Source of the DNA: an uncultured Lachnospiraceae bacterium
GTDB taxonomy: Bacteria > Bacillota > Clostridia > Lachnospirales > Lachnospiraceae
Length of the DNA stretch: 16,538 bases
NCBI GenBank assembly: GCA_910585065.1
Contig: CAJUCG010000046.1
Location: 1 to 16,538 of the forward strand
Direction of reading: 5' to 3'
A program made the position numbers and the translations under genes. Positions 7,830 to 13,156 of this stretch are shown here, one piece after another; within the stretch, counting starts at the first letter, position 1, and the number at the start of each line of letters is the position of its first letter. The notes beneath the pieces are model-generated. The model searched no databases and was not told the origin of the DNA. It was given only the letters and a program-made list of their open reading frames with translations.

Positions 7830-8099
7830 ATGGCACAGGCAGTAAACGTAAACTTCCGTCTTGATGAAGATGTAAAAAGGAGCATGGAGCAGGCTTGCGC
7901 TGATATGGGGCTTACCATGAGTGCGGCTTTCACAATTTTTGCGAAGAAAGTCGGCAGAGAAAAACGCATACCGTTTGAAGTGACCGCCGACCCGTTCTAT
8001 TCCAAAAGCAATATAGAACACCTTGAAAAAATCGTTGCCAAGATAAACGCTGGTACAGCGAACCTTGTTGAGCATGATTTAATCGAGGTAGACGAATGA
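7830..8099 (+). CDS. RelB/DinJ-family antitoxin
   Basis: This 89-residue protein starts AQAVNVNFRLDEDVKRSMEQ and continues through MGLTMSAAFTIFAKKV and RIPFEV, the ribbon-helix-helix pattern of RelB/DinJ antitoxins. The N-terminal part binds the operator as a dimer, while the C-terminal helix and acidic tail (ENLEKI-like, ending in EVDE) would cover the toxin. ATG 7830 is chosen because AAGGA lies 9 bases upstream; the longer frame from 7773 starts ahead of the promoter and is excluded. The stop overlaps the toxin start by ATGA, which indicates translational coupling. The partner toxin is broken, so this may now be an orphan antitoxin or merely a repressor. Confidence 0.88.
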   Translation: MAQAVNVNFRLDEDVKRSMEQACADMGLTMSAAFTIFAKKVGREKRIPFEVTADPFYSKSNIEHLEKIVAKINAGTANLVEHDLIEVDE

Positions 8100-8244
8100 G
8101 GTTATTGTGGGAAGAAAGTGCATGGGAAGAATATACCTATTGGCAGACGCAGGACAAGAAAGCCTTGAAGCGAATAGGCTTGTCTATCAAGAAAAAGACG
8201 GAGCAATCATTGTAGTGTCCTGTAAAGGGCATTATGATGATTAG
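8096..8244 (+). pseudogene. YoeB-type toxin with an internal frameshifting deletion
   Basis: The first 27 codons (MRLLWEESAWEEYTYWQTQD, then KKALKRI) match the start of YoeB-family mRNA interferases. The frame then becomes nonsense and stops at 8215. In another frame, 8167-8244 encodes EANRLVYQEKDGAIIVVSCK followed by GHYDD, the YoeB C-terminus with its His-Tyr pair. YoeB proteins have about 85 residues, so some 33 central residues are gone, including the region of the catalytic Glu and Arg. The junction sits on GAAGCGAATA, a word that could encode parts of both lost edges (K-R-I on the left, E-A-N on the right), which suggests deletion between short direct repeats. The toxin should be inactive. 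Confidence 0.82.
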
Positions 8245-8245
8245 G

Positions 8246-8280
8246 AAAGAGGGGCGGGCAACCGTCCTTTTTTCTTTTTA
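8246..8280 (+). terminator. Rho-independent terminator of the toxin-antitoxin operon
   Basis: A 6-bp stem, GGGCGG at 8252-8257 with CCGTCC at 8262-8267 (one G-T pair), is closed by a GCAA tetraloop and followed by TTTTTTCTTTTT. It starts just after the remnant toxin frame. Confidence 0.82.
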
Positions 8281-8320
8281 TCGCACAAAGCATTTAAGAG
8301 TAATTTTTTTGCGAAAGGCA

Positions 8321-8349
8321 TTGACATATATAAATTATGATGGTAGAAT
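8321..8349 (+). promoter_or_regulatory. parA operon promoter
   Basis: TTGACA at 8321-8326 and TAGAAT at 8344-8349 are separated by 17 bases. The spacer contains one ATAAATTAT motif and the -10 box abuts an 18-bp palindrome built from the same motif, so the operon is probably repressed by a protein that binds these repeats. Confidence 0.75.
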
Positions 8350-8392
8350 AACTTATATAAGTTATATAATATAAATAAATTACACAACTTAA
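8330..8392. repeat. Phased 9-bp repeats upstream of parA (candidate partition site/operator)
   Basis: The motif ATAARTTAT occurs at 8330 (ATAAATTAT), 8348 (ATAACTTAT, inverted) and 8357 (ATAAGTTAT), with near-copies at 8375 (ATAAATTAC) and 8384 (ACAACTTAA). All start positions differ by multiples of 9. The copies at 8348 and 8357 abut to form a perfect 18-bp palindrome. Arrays of short phased repeats in the promoter of a parA operon are typical centromere/operator sites for ribbon-helix-helix partners of ParA. Confidence 0.7.
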
Positions 8393-8414
8393 ATAACAAA
8401 GAAGAGTGAAAACA

Positions 8415-9179
8415 ATGCAGGTTATAACGGTAGCGAACCAAAAAGGTGGCGTTGGAAAGACCACAACATCACACGCCTTATGTGCTGGTTTAGCGGACAA
8501 GGGCTATAAGGTATTGGGAATAGACCTTGACCCGCAGGGAAACTTTTCAAGTGCCAGCGGCGCAGTGAATTACAATGTGCCTACAATTTACGAAGTGATG
8601 AAAGGAGAAGCCAGCACCGAAGAAACGATACAGAGCCTTGAAAGCGGCTTTGATGTACTTCCATCAAACATCATGCTTGCAGGAGCAGAGTAGGAGTTAT
8701 CACAGATGGGCAAGGAACACCGCTTGAAAGAAGCGATTGCCCCCGTAGCTGGGAAATATGATTTTGTTATCATTGACACACCACCCTCATTGGGTGTGCT
8801 GACCGTCAACGCTTTTACAGCGGCAAGCGGTATTCTGATACCGACCACAGCGGGGATATTCGCCACAACAGGTATCAGCCAGCTTAACAACACTGTTAAG
8901 AGCATTCAGAAGTATTGCAACCCTAATGTGCAGATAATAGGTATTCTGTTTACACGCTTTAATCCAAGAGCCAACATCAGCAAGCAGATAAAGGAATTAA
9001 CAGAGCAGTTAAGTGAGTATATTTCCGCACCGATTTATAAGACCTATATCCGTTCCGCTATTGCCGTAGAAGAAGCACAGGCAAATAAGACAGATATATT
9101 TGCTTATGCCGAAAAATCCGCCGTATCAGAGGACTACAAGAAATTCATTGAGGAATTTTTGAAAGGAGAAAATGAATAA
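8415..9179 (+). pseudogene. parA: ParA/Soj-family partition ATPase with in-frame amber codon
   Basis: The N-terminal part has the deviant Walker A box KGGVGKTTT at 10-18 and the IDLDPQGN motif; the C-terminal part has IIDTPPSLGVLTVNAF and TTAGIFATTGISQ. Together they make a ParA ATPase of about 254 codons without an N-terminal DNA-binding domain, as in plasmid type Ib systems. Codon 93 is TAG (8691-8693) in an otherwise continuous frame (...LAGAE, stop, ELSQMGKEHRLKEA). The A-G-G-A-G created across the stop lies 9 bases before ATG 8706, so the second half could be translated on its own. ATG 8415 is preferred to GTG 8406 because homology begins with MQVITVANQKGG. A split ATPase would probably not work unless the halves associate or the amber is read through. 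Confidence 0.85.
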
Positions 9180-9475
9180 TGGCAGGAAAAGCAAAATTTG
9201 ATTCCGAAGCGGCTTTTAAGTCGATTATCGGAGCAGGGGCAGAGGAACAGCCCACGGAGAAGCCAGCGACAGGAAAAGGCAGACCGAAAGCCGAGAGAGA
9301 AACCAAGAAGCGTGTGAGCCTTGCGGTCTATCCCAGCACATACAGCGATTTACGGAAAATTGCCTATGTTGACCGTCAGAGCGTGAGTGATATTGTGTCG
9401 AAGTTGATTACGCAGTATGTAGCCGACAACGCTGGAAAGCTGAAAGAATACGAGAAAATTAAACCTGATAAATAA
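9179..9475 (+). CDS. Ribbon-helix-helix partner of ParA (ParB-like)
   Basis: ATG 9179 overlaps the parA stop as TAATG, so translation is coupled. The first 40 residues are flexible and charged (QPTEKPATGKGRPKAERETK); then KKRVSLAVYPSTYSDLRKIA and VSDIVSKLITQYV give one strand and two helices, the ribbon-helix-helix fold. In small type Ib plasmid partition systems a gene at this place encodes the protein that binds the centromere repeats and represses the operon, while its flexible N-terminus stimulates ParA. The ATAARTTAT sites before parA and right after this gene are its likely targets. It has 98 residues and appears intact. Confidence 0.75.
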   Translation: MAGKAKFDSEAAFKSIIGAGAEEQPTEKPATGKGRPKAERETKKRVSLAVYPSTYSDLRKIAYVDRQSVSDIVSKLITQYVADNAGKLKEYEKIKPDK

Positions 9476-9479
9476 CAGG

Positions 9480-9527
9480 CATAAGTTATATAATAGTGCG
9501 TATGTTATTGGCATTATATAACTTATG
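9480..9527. repeat. Inverted repeat with partition-like motif downstream of the RHH gene
   Basis: Perfect 15-bp arms, CATAAGTTATATAAT at 9480-9494 and its reverse complement at 9513-9527, flank an 18-base spacer. Each arm contains ATAAGTTAT, the motif found before parA. The site begins 4 bases after the stop of the RHH gene and has no T-tract, so it is not a terminator. Confidence 0.7.
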
Positions 9528-9561
9528 TAATAGCAATAAAAGGGAAAAGCGAGGTGCGGCG

Positions 9562-9801
9562 GTGCATACAGTAATCAAGGGTACAAGTACAATAGAGGAA
9601 TACAAGAAACTTAAAGCACTTATGGAGCAGAGAGCCAAAGAACATTATGAGAGCCACAAGAACGCCTTTGAAAATTGGCAAGAGGGCGATATAGCTAAGA
9701 TATGGATAGACGGGCAAGGAAACCTCTGTATCGAGTACGAAAGCGGTAAATGGTGGCATTACAACGAAAGGGGGGAATGTTCCCCGATTTCACTTTTCTA
9801 A
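9562..9801 (+). CDS. Small conserved-looking hypothetical protein
   Basis: A GTG start at 9562 with GAGGTG a few bases upstream gives a 79-residue protein beginning VHTVIKGTSTIEEYKKLKAL. The first half is a charged helix (LKALMEQRAKEHYESHKNAF); the second half is a small sheet-like segment (IAKIWIDGQGNLCIEYESGK, then WWHYNERGE). The longer frame from 9496 starts inside the inverted repeat and is less likely. I recognise the style of the sequence from clostridial mobile elements but cannot name a family or function. The next gene overlaps its 3' end by 25 bases and its ribosome site lies inside this one, so the two are coupled. Confidence 0.6.
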   Translation: MHTVIKGTSTIEEYKKLKALMEQRAKEHYESHKNAFENWQEGDIAKIWIDGQGNLCIEYESGKWWHYNERGECSPISLF

Positions 9802-10066
9802 AATATCTGATAGAGTGGGGATTTATCGAGGACGCTTTGGAAACATGGGAGAGCATAAGCGACCATGAAGAAGAAATACGGTATATCGAGGAAAGCCTTG
9901 CAAGCGGAGCTATGAAAAGTAGTCAAGGCGATTACACATGGAAAGACCTTAGACGGAGCGATAATACACCAAGATATGCCAGCAAGGCACATTTGATGAA
10001 GAATGGGCGAAAGTCCTTGCATGGCGGCAGGAGTATCAGAAAATTTTAGAGGAAGAAACCGAATAA
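9777..10066 (+). pseudogene. Small hypothetical gene with a one-base frameshift
   Basis: ATG 9777 follows AAAGGGGGGA and opens MFPDFTFLKYLIEWGFIEDA, a helical acidic protein. After about residue 70 (RYASKA) the frame changes character and stops at 10049, while the neighbouring frame reads FDEEWAKVLAWRQEYQKILE and ends at a TAA at 10064-10066. Adding one A at about 9988 (GCACATTT to GCAACATTT) would restore KATFDEEWAKVLAW. I therefore read one gene of about 96 codons with a single-base deletion. The family is not recognised. The unbroken product would be mostly helical and acidic, with no signal peptide or membrane segment. Confidence 0.5.
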
Positions 10067-10067
10067 A

Positions 10068-10084
10068 TTTCTCACCGTGAGAAA
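10068..10084. promoter_or_regulatory. Palindrome TTCTCACCGTGAGAA, copy 2
   Basis: Same word as at 7645-7659, here extended to 8-bp arms (TTTCTCAC and GTGAGAAA around one C). It begins 1 base after the restored stop of the frameshifted gene and 17 bases before the next start codon, so it would lie in the leader of the small membrane protein gene. Confidence 0.5.
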
Positions 10085-10100
10085 GAAAGGAAAAAGAGTG

Positions 10101-10244
10101 ATGAAAAAGAAAAATGTAGGGTTTGCGCTTCTCTTAATAGGGAATATTTTTGCGGCACCTGCCGATACAATTTTGTGGTATATAGGGGTAACGGTAGGAC
10201 TTGTTGGATTGATATTGGTTTGTTTTTCAAAAGAAGAGAATTAA
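10101..10244 (+). CDS. Small membrane protein
   Basis: ATG 10101 opens a 47-codon frame. After the basic start MKKKNVG come a hydrophobic segment (FALLLIGNIFAAP), a short loop (ADTI) and a second one (LWYIGVTVGLVGLILVCF), then SKEEN. This predicts one or two membrane helices with the basic N-terminus inside. AAAGG lies about 10 bases upstream. It is followed at once by a strong terminator, which supports it as a real last gene of the plus-strand unit. Holin-like, peptide-toxin or anchor roles are all possible; nothing selects among them. Confidence 0.5.
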   Translation: MKKKNVGFALLLIGNIFAAPADTILWYIGVTVGLVGLILVCFSKEEN

Positions 10245-10276
10245 AAAAAGAGGGTATGAGAATACCCTCTTTTTTT
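10243..10276. terminator. Bidirectional rho-independent terminator
   Basis: The 9-bp stem AGAGGGTAT/ATACCCTCT is closed by a GAGA tetraloop and flanked by an A-run on the left and a T-run on the right. It can stop both the plus-strand membrane-protein transcript and the minus-strand secreted-protein transcript, which converge here. Confidence 0.9.
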
Positions 10277-10284
10277 AATTCCTT

Positions 10285-11073
10285 TTAGTAATCAAATGAC
10301 TTATATGCAGGAGAAGCTTTTTTAATTCCTGAAGCAAATCCAACACTCATACCAATTTCTTTTCCGCTGGAAAAAGAAACGTCAACAGAACTTGCTGTTA
10401 TAATAACGTGACCGTAGGAAGCACAGACGTTTGCACTTCCAGATGAATTTGCTTTATAGACTTTAGCAACGAGAGTTACTTCATCTTGTCTATCAAACAA
10501 TAATAGGTCGACATCATGCGCTACTCCTTCTTCGGCGGAAACGTCGTTTCGAGTAAGGGCATCAAAGTTAAAAAATGGCAATCCATTATAATCTTTAGTG
10601 TAAGTGTAGCCATAGTCATCGTAAAGAGTGAAATCATCAGACCATGAAATTCCAATACAATCGGTAAACTCATATAGAGGATTAACAAGCCATTCACCTG
10701 TAGCAACGAATTTGAAAGCATCTCCGTAAACTCCGTCTGCTGCCATTTGTGATGAACTAAGACGAGTAGCTGTAACGGTGAGTTTGAAGTCGGAGGTAGG
10801 CATTACTGCTCGTGAGGTGCTTCCTGTTTCTAAATCGTAGTAAGTGGTAGAAGCGAATACAAGTGTACCATCATCATTTTGAAGTTCTAGCTTTGTACTT
10901 TCAGGGAGATTGTCAACGACGGATTGTTGAATACTTTGGTCTACGGTAATGCCAGTATCAGTAGTATAAGTATTTGCGTCAGATTCAGCGGCAAAAGCGG
11001 TTGCAGACATTCCCATAACCATAACTGCGGCGAGAGCCAAGCTAACAAGTTTCTTAAAATGTTTTTTAATCAT
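10285..11073 (-). CDS. Secreted protein of unknown function (cargo gene)
   Basis: This 262-residue protein has a textbook signal peptide: basic MIKKHFKK, a hydrophobic core (LVSLALAAVMVMGM) and the cleavage site SATAFA-AE near residue 28. No LPXTG motif, lipobox or later membrane segment is present, so it is probably released. The mature part is rich in Asp, Ser, Thr and Tyr, with alternating strand-like segments (DFKLTVTATRLSSS, EVTLVAKVYKANSS, HVIITASSVDVSFSSG), suggesting a beta-rich domain. I do not recognise a family. It is the only minus-strand gene in the element, has its own promoter and terminator, and is one of the few unbroken genes there. AGAGG precedes the start by about 9 bases. 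Confidence 0.75.
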   Translation of the reverse strand: MIKKHFKKLVSLALAAVMVMGMSATAFAAESDANTYTTDTGITVDQSIQQSVVDNLPESTKLELQNDDGTLVFASTTYYDLETGSTSRAVMPTSDFKLTVTATRLSSSQMAADGVYGDAFKFVATGEWLVNPLYEFTDCIGISWSDDFTLYDDYGYTYTKDYNGLPFFNFDALTRNDVSAEEGVAHDVDLLLFDRQDEVTLVAKVYKANSSGSANVCASYGHVIITASSVDVSFSSGKEIGMSVGFASGIKKASPAYKSFDY

Positions 11074-11122
11074 AGGCGATACCTCTTTCTCATAAAGAAA
11101 AGGTCAACGGGTTACATAACAG

Positions 11123-11151
11123 ATTATACCATAATTGCCACACATTGTCAC
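11123..11151 (-). promoter_or_regulatory. Promoter of the secreted-protein gene
   Basis: On the minus strand GTGACA (11146-11151) and TATAAT (11123-11128) are separated by 17 bases, about 50 bases upstream of the start codon. The -35 box differs from consensus in its first base only. Confidence 0.72.
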
Positions 11152-11220
11152 GTAATTTTTTGGTAAAAATAAGGTTTTTAATACCAAACCATCGACAAAA
11201 ACCGACAAGATAACCAATGA

Positions 11221-11292
11221 ATAAATTATATAATAAAAGTATTGACAATAAATTATATATATTATATAATTTATATATGGTAAATAACTTAT
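11221..11292 (+). repeat. Second phased 9-bp repeat array with embedded perfect promoter
   Basis: ATAARTTAT copies begin at 11221, 11248, 11266 (inverted) and 11284 (inverted), again at multiples of 9 (27, 18, 18). Embedded in them are TTGACA at 11242-11247 and TATAAT at 11265-11270 with a 17-base spacer, a perfect consensus promoter reading rightwards. The outer sequences at 11221-11234 and 11261-11274 are exact reverse complements over 14 bases. The arrangement parallels that before parA, so the same protein probably controls this promoter. A partial TCACCGTGA palindrome follows at 11308-11316 in the presumed leader. Confidence 0.72.
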
Positions 11293-11334
11293 ACCAAGTA
11301 AGTATAATCACCGTGAAGAAAGAGAGGGGGAGGG

Positions 11335-11586
11335 GGAATAGGCGAAAACAGAGAGAGGAGCGTATCAGCAGAGTGGACGAGCAGAACAGAAAGCAGGAAG
11401 AAGCCGCAAGGTTTGACCGCCAGCAGGATAGAGAGAAGCCGCTGGAATGACAGGGAGCATTAAGAGAAGCTGTAATTTGCCCGTAGAGCCATTTTAGAAG
11501 AACAGGCGAAATCCCCGACGAACCAAACAAAACTGTCACAGCGGGCAATGGAACGCTCACAGGGGCAAGGTAAAAAACTTCATTGA
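11335..11586 (+). pseudogene. Broken charged helical protein (possible mobilisation-protein tail)
   Basis: Three frame pieces join into one plausible helical, highly charged tail: REERISRVDEQNRKQEEAAR to REKPLE ending at TGA 11448-11450, then QGALREAV, then after a shift near 11475 FARRAILEEQAKSPTNQTKL to GKKLH ending at TGA 11584-11586. No catalytic motif remains. Lys/Arg/Glu/Gln-rich coiled-coil tails are common at the ends of relaxases and other mobilisation proteins, and the position before the replication gene fits, but this is inference. It follows the perfect promoter and overlaps the first direct repeat. Confidence 0.4.
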
Positions 11587-11688
11587 TAATCTAAGTCCCC
11601 TAGACAGGGGTATGGGGAGAGTGGTATAATCAAAAAGGTGGAAAAACTCATTGATAATCTAAGTCCCCTAGAGAGGGGTACAGGGGAG
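11573..11688 (+). repeat. Two imperfect direct repeats of about 46 bp, each with a small hairpin
   Basis: Copies at 11573-11619 and 11642-11688 share AAAAACT, CATTGATAATCTAAGTCCCC, TAGA, AGGGGTA and GGG-A-G. They differ by one inserted T, one C/G change and two changes near the end. Each contains CCCCT-AGAN-AGGGG, a 5-bp stem with a 4-base loop. They lie between the broken helical protein and the replication gene, a place where a transfer origin or replication-control site would be expected; the role is unproven. Confidence 0.7.
11601..11630 (+). promoter_or_regulatory. Possible replication-gene promoter inside the first repeat
   Basis: TAGACA at 11601-11606 and TATAAT at 11625-11630 are 18 bases apart and point towards the primase gene. 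The second repeat keeps a -35-like TAGAGA but has no matching -10 box. The -35 overlaps the repeat hairpin. Confidence 0.4.
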
Positions 11689-11750
11689 TAGGGGTAGACT
11701 GAGGGATTTGAAATTACTTATCTATCGTCCTATGACGGGTTGCCCGTGAA

Positions 11751-12353
11751 ATGTTGGGAACGCTTTGTGATGAAGTGGACGGTTGTTCTTTTTATCGCTA
11801 TATCTTCCCCGACAATCAGAAGCAGGGGGAGCAAGGTGTTCACTATGAGAAGCCCAATGCTGTTTTTCTCTATAATGACGAAAAGGACGAGGGAACGAGG
11901 CGGCGTTTAAGGCGGCGTATTATGCTTTCTGATACATGGGAAGAAGATTATATGAATTATGTGGAGCAGAACCCGTCGACTTTGTGTAGTGGGGTAGCTT
12001 TTCGAGGGAGAGCAAACACGCTAGAGAACGCACAGCGTATGTATGCCCTTGCGATTGACCTTGACGGAGTAGGCATTTATAAATTGAAAAATCTTTTGTT
12101 GCGGTTCGGACAGCCAGTAGAGAATATCCGTACCTTGCCTATTCCTACTTTTCTTGTGGCAAGTGGAACGGGGCTTCATGTGTATTATGTCTTTGAAGAA
12201 CCGATAGACCTTTTTCCTAACATCAAGCTACAAATGAAAGCCTTGAAATATGACCTTACTTTCCGTATATGGGAATATAAAGCAAGTTCCTCAATCTGTT
12301 CCCTTAATGATTATTTATACATGGTGCTAGTACCATGTATAAAGGGTAGATAA
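11751..12353 (+). pseudogene. AEP-type primase/replication protein, N-terminal part
   Basis: The frame carries primase marks: the acidic metal-binding motif D103-L-D105 in ALAIDLDGVG and SGTGLHVYYVF at 138-148, with the motif-II His at 143. These are typical of archaeo-eukaryotic-type primases in clostridial plasmids and integrative elements. Resemblance ends at about A178 (EYKA, base 12284), followed by 22 unrelated codons to the stop. The continuation is at 7212-7637. The true start appears to lie upstream: bases 11698-11750 read GFEITYLSSYDGLPVK in a different frame, and one extra base near 11747 would join it to MLGTLCDEVDGC, so there is probably a frameshift as well. The protein would lack both its proper start and its C-terminal DNA-binding part. 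Confidence 0.72.
12314..12343. repeat. Near-perfect inverted repeat near the right end of the element
   Basis: Perfect 12-bp arms, TTTATACATGGT at 12314-12325 and ACCATGTATAAA at 12332-12343, flank GCTAGT. It lies about 30 bases after primase homology ends. It has no T-tract, so it is unlikely to be a terminator; a recombination or protein-binding site is possible. Confidence 0.55.
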
Positions 12354-12510
12354 GGAAAAAACGGTATTTTGCCACTGGCTCTATTTTGGCTCTAAAATTT
12401 TTCGGAACAGTAAATATGTAGTGCTAAATCAAATAATATGATGAATAATAAGCAGGAAAACGCAGTAAAAACATTCAGATTTCATTTCCGAGAGCTCGTG
12501 AGGAATTGCG
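12354..12510. other. Unassigned segment containing the right junction
   Basis: No gene is seen. A short direct repeat GGCTCTA is present at about 12378-12396. Bases 12447-12509 can be read as NNKQENAVKTF and FRELVRNC, which might be a shifted piece of the missing methyltransferase segment, but the match is too weak to claim. The insertion joint must be in or just before this segment. Confidence 0.4.
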
Positions 12511-12981
12511 GATGATACTTTCGATGTGACGCTGGTATTTGGACCGCTCTATCATTTGTATGAGAGAACCGATCAGGAGAGGGCAATCAGTGAGGCGATC
12601 CGGGTGACAAAAAGAGGCGGGATTATTGCAATTGCGTATTTGTCAAGCGATTCAATCATGGTTGACTGGACTCTGCGCGACCGTCATCTTTTGGATGGGA
12701 TGGGAAAGGATTTCGATGAGAATTTTAAGATTATCAATTATCCGGAAGGGGTTTTTGCCGCGTTTTATATTCAGGAATTTAAGGATTTGATGGCGAAATT
12801 TCCGGTTCGGATGGAGCATAATATTGCGGCGGATGGAATGGCAAGGCATATGATGGAGCAGATTGATGGGTTGACAGATGCGGAATTTGCGGTGTGGATG
12901 AAGTATCATTTATCCACTTGCGAGAGGGAAGAATTGCAGGGATATAGCAATCATTTATTGTATATTTGCAGAAAATTGTAA
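12511..12981 (+). pseudogene. Class I SAM-dependent methyltransferase, C-terminal half (interrupted)
   Basis: The frame opens DDTFDVTLVFGPLYHLYE, the motif-IV region of the same methyltransferase family as the fragment at 6883-7221, and continues with SEAIRVTKRGGIIAIAYLSS (motifs V-VI) to the C-terminal segment WMKYHLSTCEREELQGYSNH. It has no start codon of its own in family position; the GTG at 12526 is an internal Val. A TGA in frame at 12499 closes it upstream. Joined to the N-terminal fragment it would make a protein of about 280 residues lacking only around 10-15 codons. Its substrate is unknown. Confidence 0.85.
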
Positions 12982-13156
12982 GAATGAAATGGGTCAGGAG
13001 ACTTACCTTGGATTTTAAGGCGTGGGGCAGTTCCGTCCGCAGTTCTGAAATGCTTGGTAGGATATAGTGGCTATTCTGCGGAGGGTTTGTAGGATATTTT
13101 TTACAGAATGACAGGGAAGATGGGATATGGATACCAAGAGAAAGGAGTGTATGGAG

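Larger units (their letters stand above)
7212..12510. mobile_element. Plasmid-like element inserted in a methyltransferase gene
   Basis: The block separates the two halves of one methyltransferase gene and carries a plasmid gene set: primase/replication, toxin-antitoxin, ParA with a small DNA-binding partner, and repeated partition-like sites. Its two ends are the C-terminal (left) and N-terminal (right) parts of one replication gene in the same orientation, as expected if a circle was opened inside that gene. The left junction is within a few bases of 7212, where the methyltransferase frame (ATG AAA ATC) and the primase frame (AAT CCT TTG) overlap. The right junction lies between 12285 and 12510 and I cannot place it better. 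I saw no integrase, transposase, clear terminal repeats or target duplication. Several genes inside are broken, so it is probably an old, immobile insertion. Confidence 0.75.

Noticed and set aside
8330..8392. CRISPR-like repeats
   Set aside because: The units are 9 bp and directly phased, without unique spacers of constant length and without cas genes.
9480..9527. Rho-independent terminator after the RHH gene
   Set aside because: The stem is almost wholly A-T, has an 18-base loop and no following T-tract; it fits a protein-binding site better.
11217..11334. N-terminal extension of the charged helical frame
   Set aside because: The codons (KLYNKSIDNKLYILYNLY) are just translated 9-bp repeats and lie upstream of the predicted transcription start.
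11090..11560. A 156-codon minus-strand frame across the promoter and repeat array
   Set aside because: It covers AT-rich regulatory repeats and gives a low-complexity Leu/Phe/Tyr product with no recognisable start signal.
7212..12510. Insertion sequence, conjugative transposon or prophage
   Set aside because: No transposase, integrase, excisionase, capsid or conjugation genes are visible and no matching terminal repeats were found.
12982..13156. Short frames in the gap after the methyltransferase C-terminus
   Set aside because: They are under 30 codons, lack ribosome sites and resemble nothing I know.
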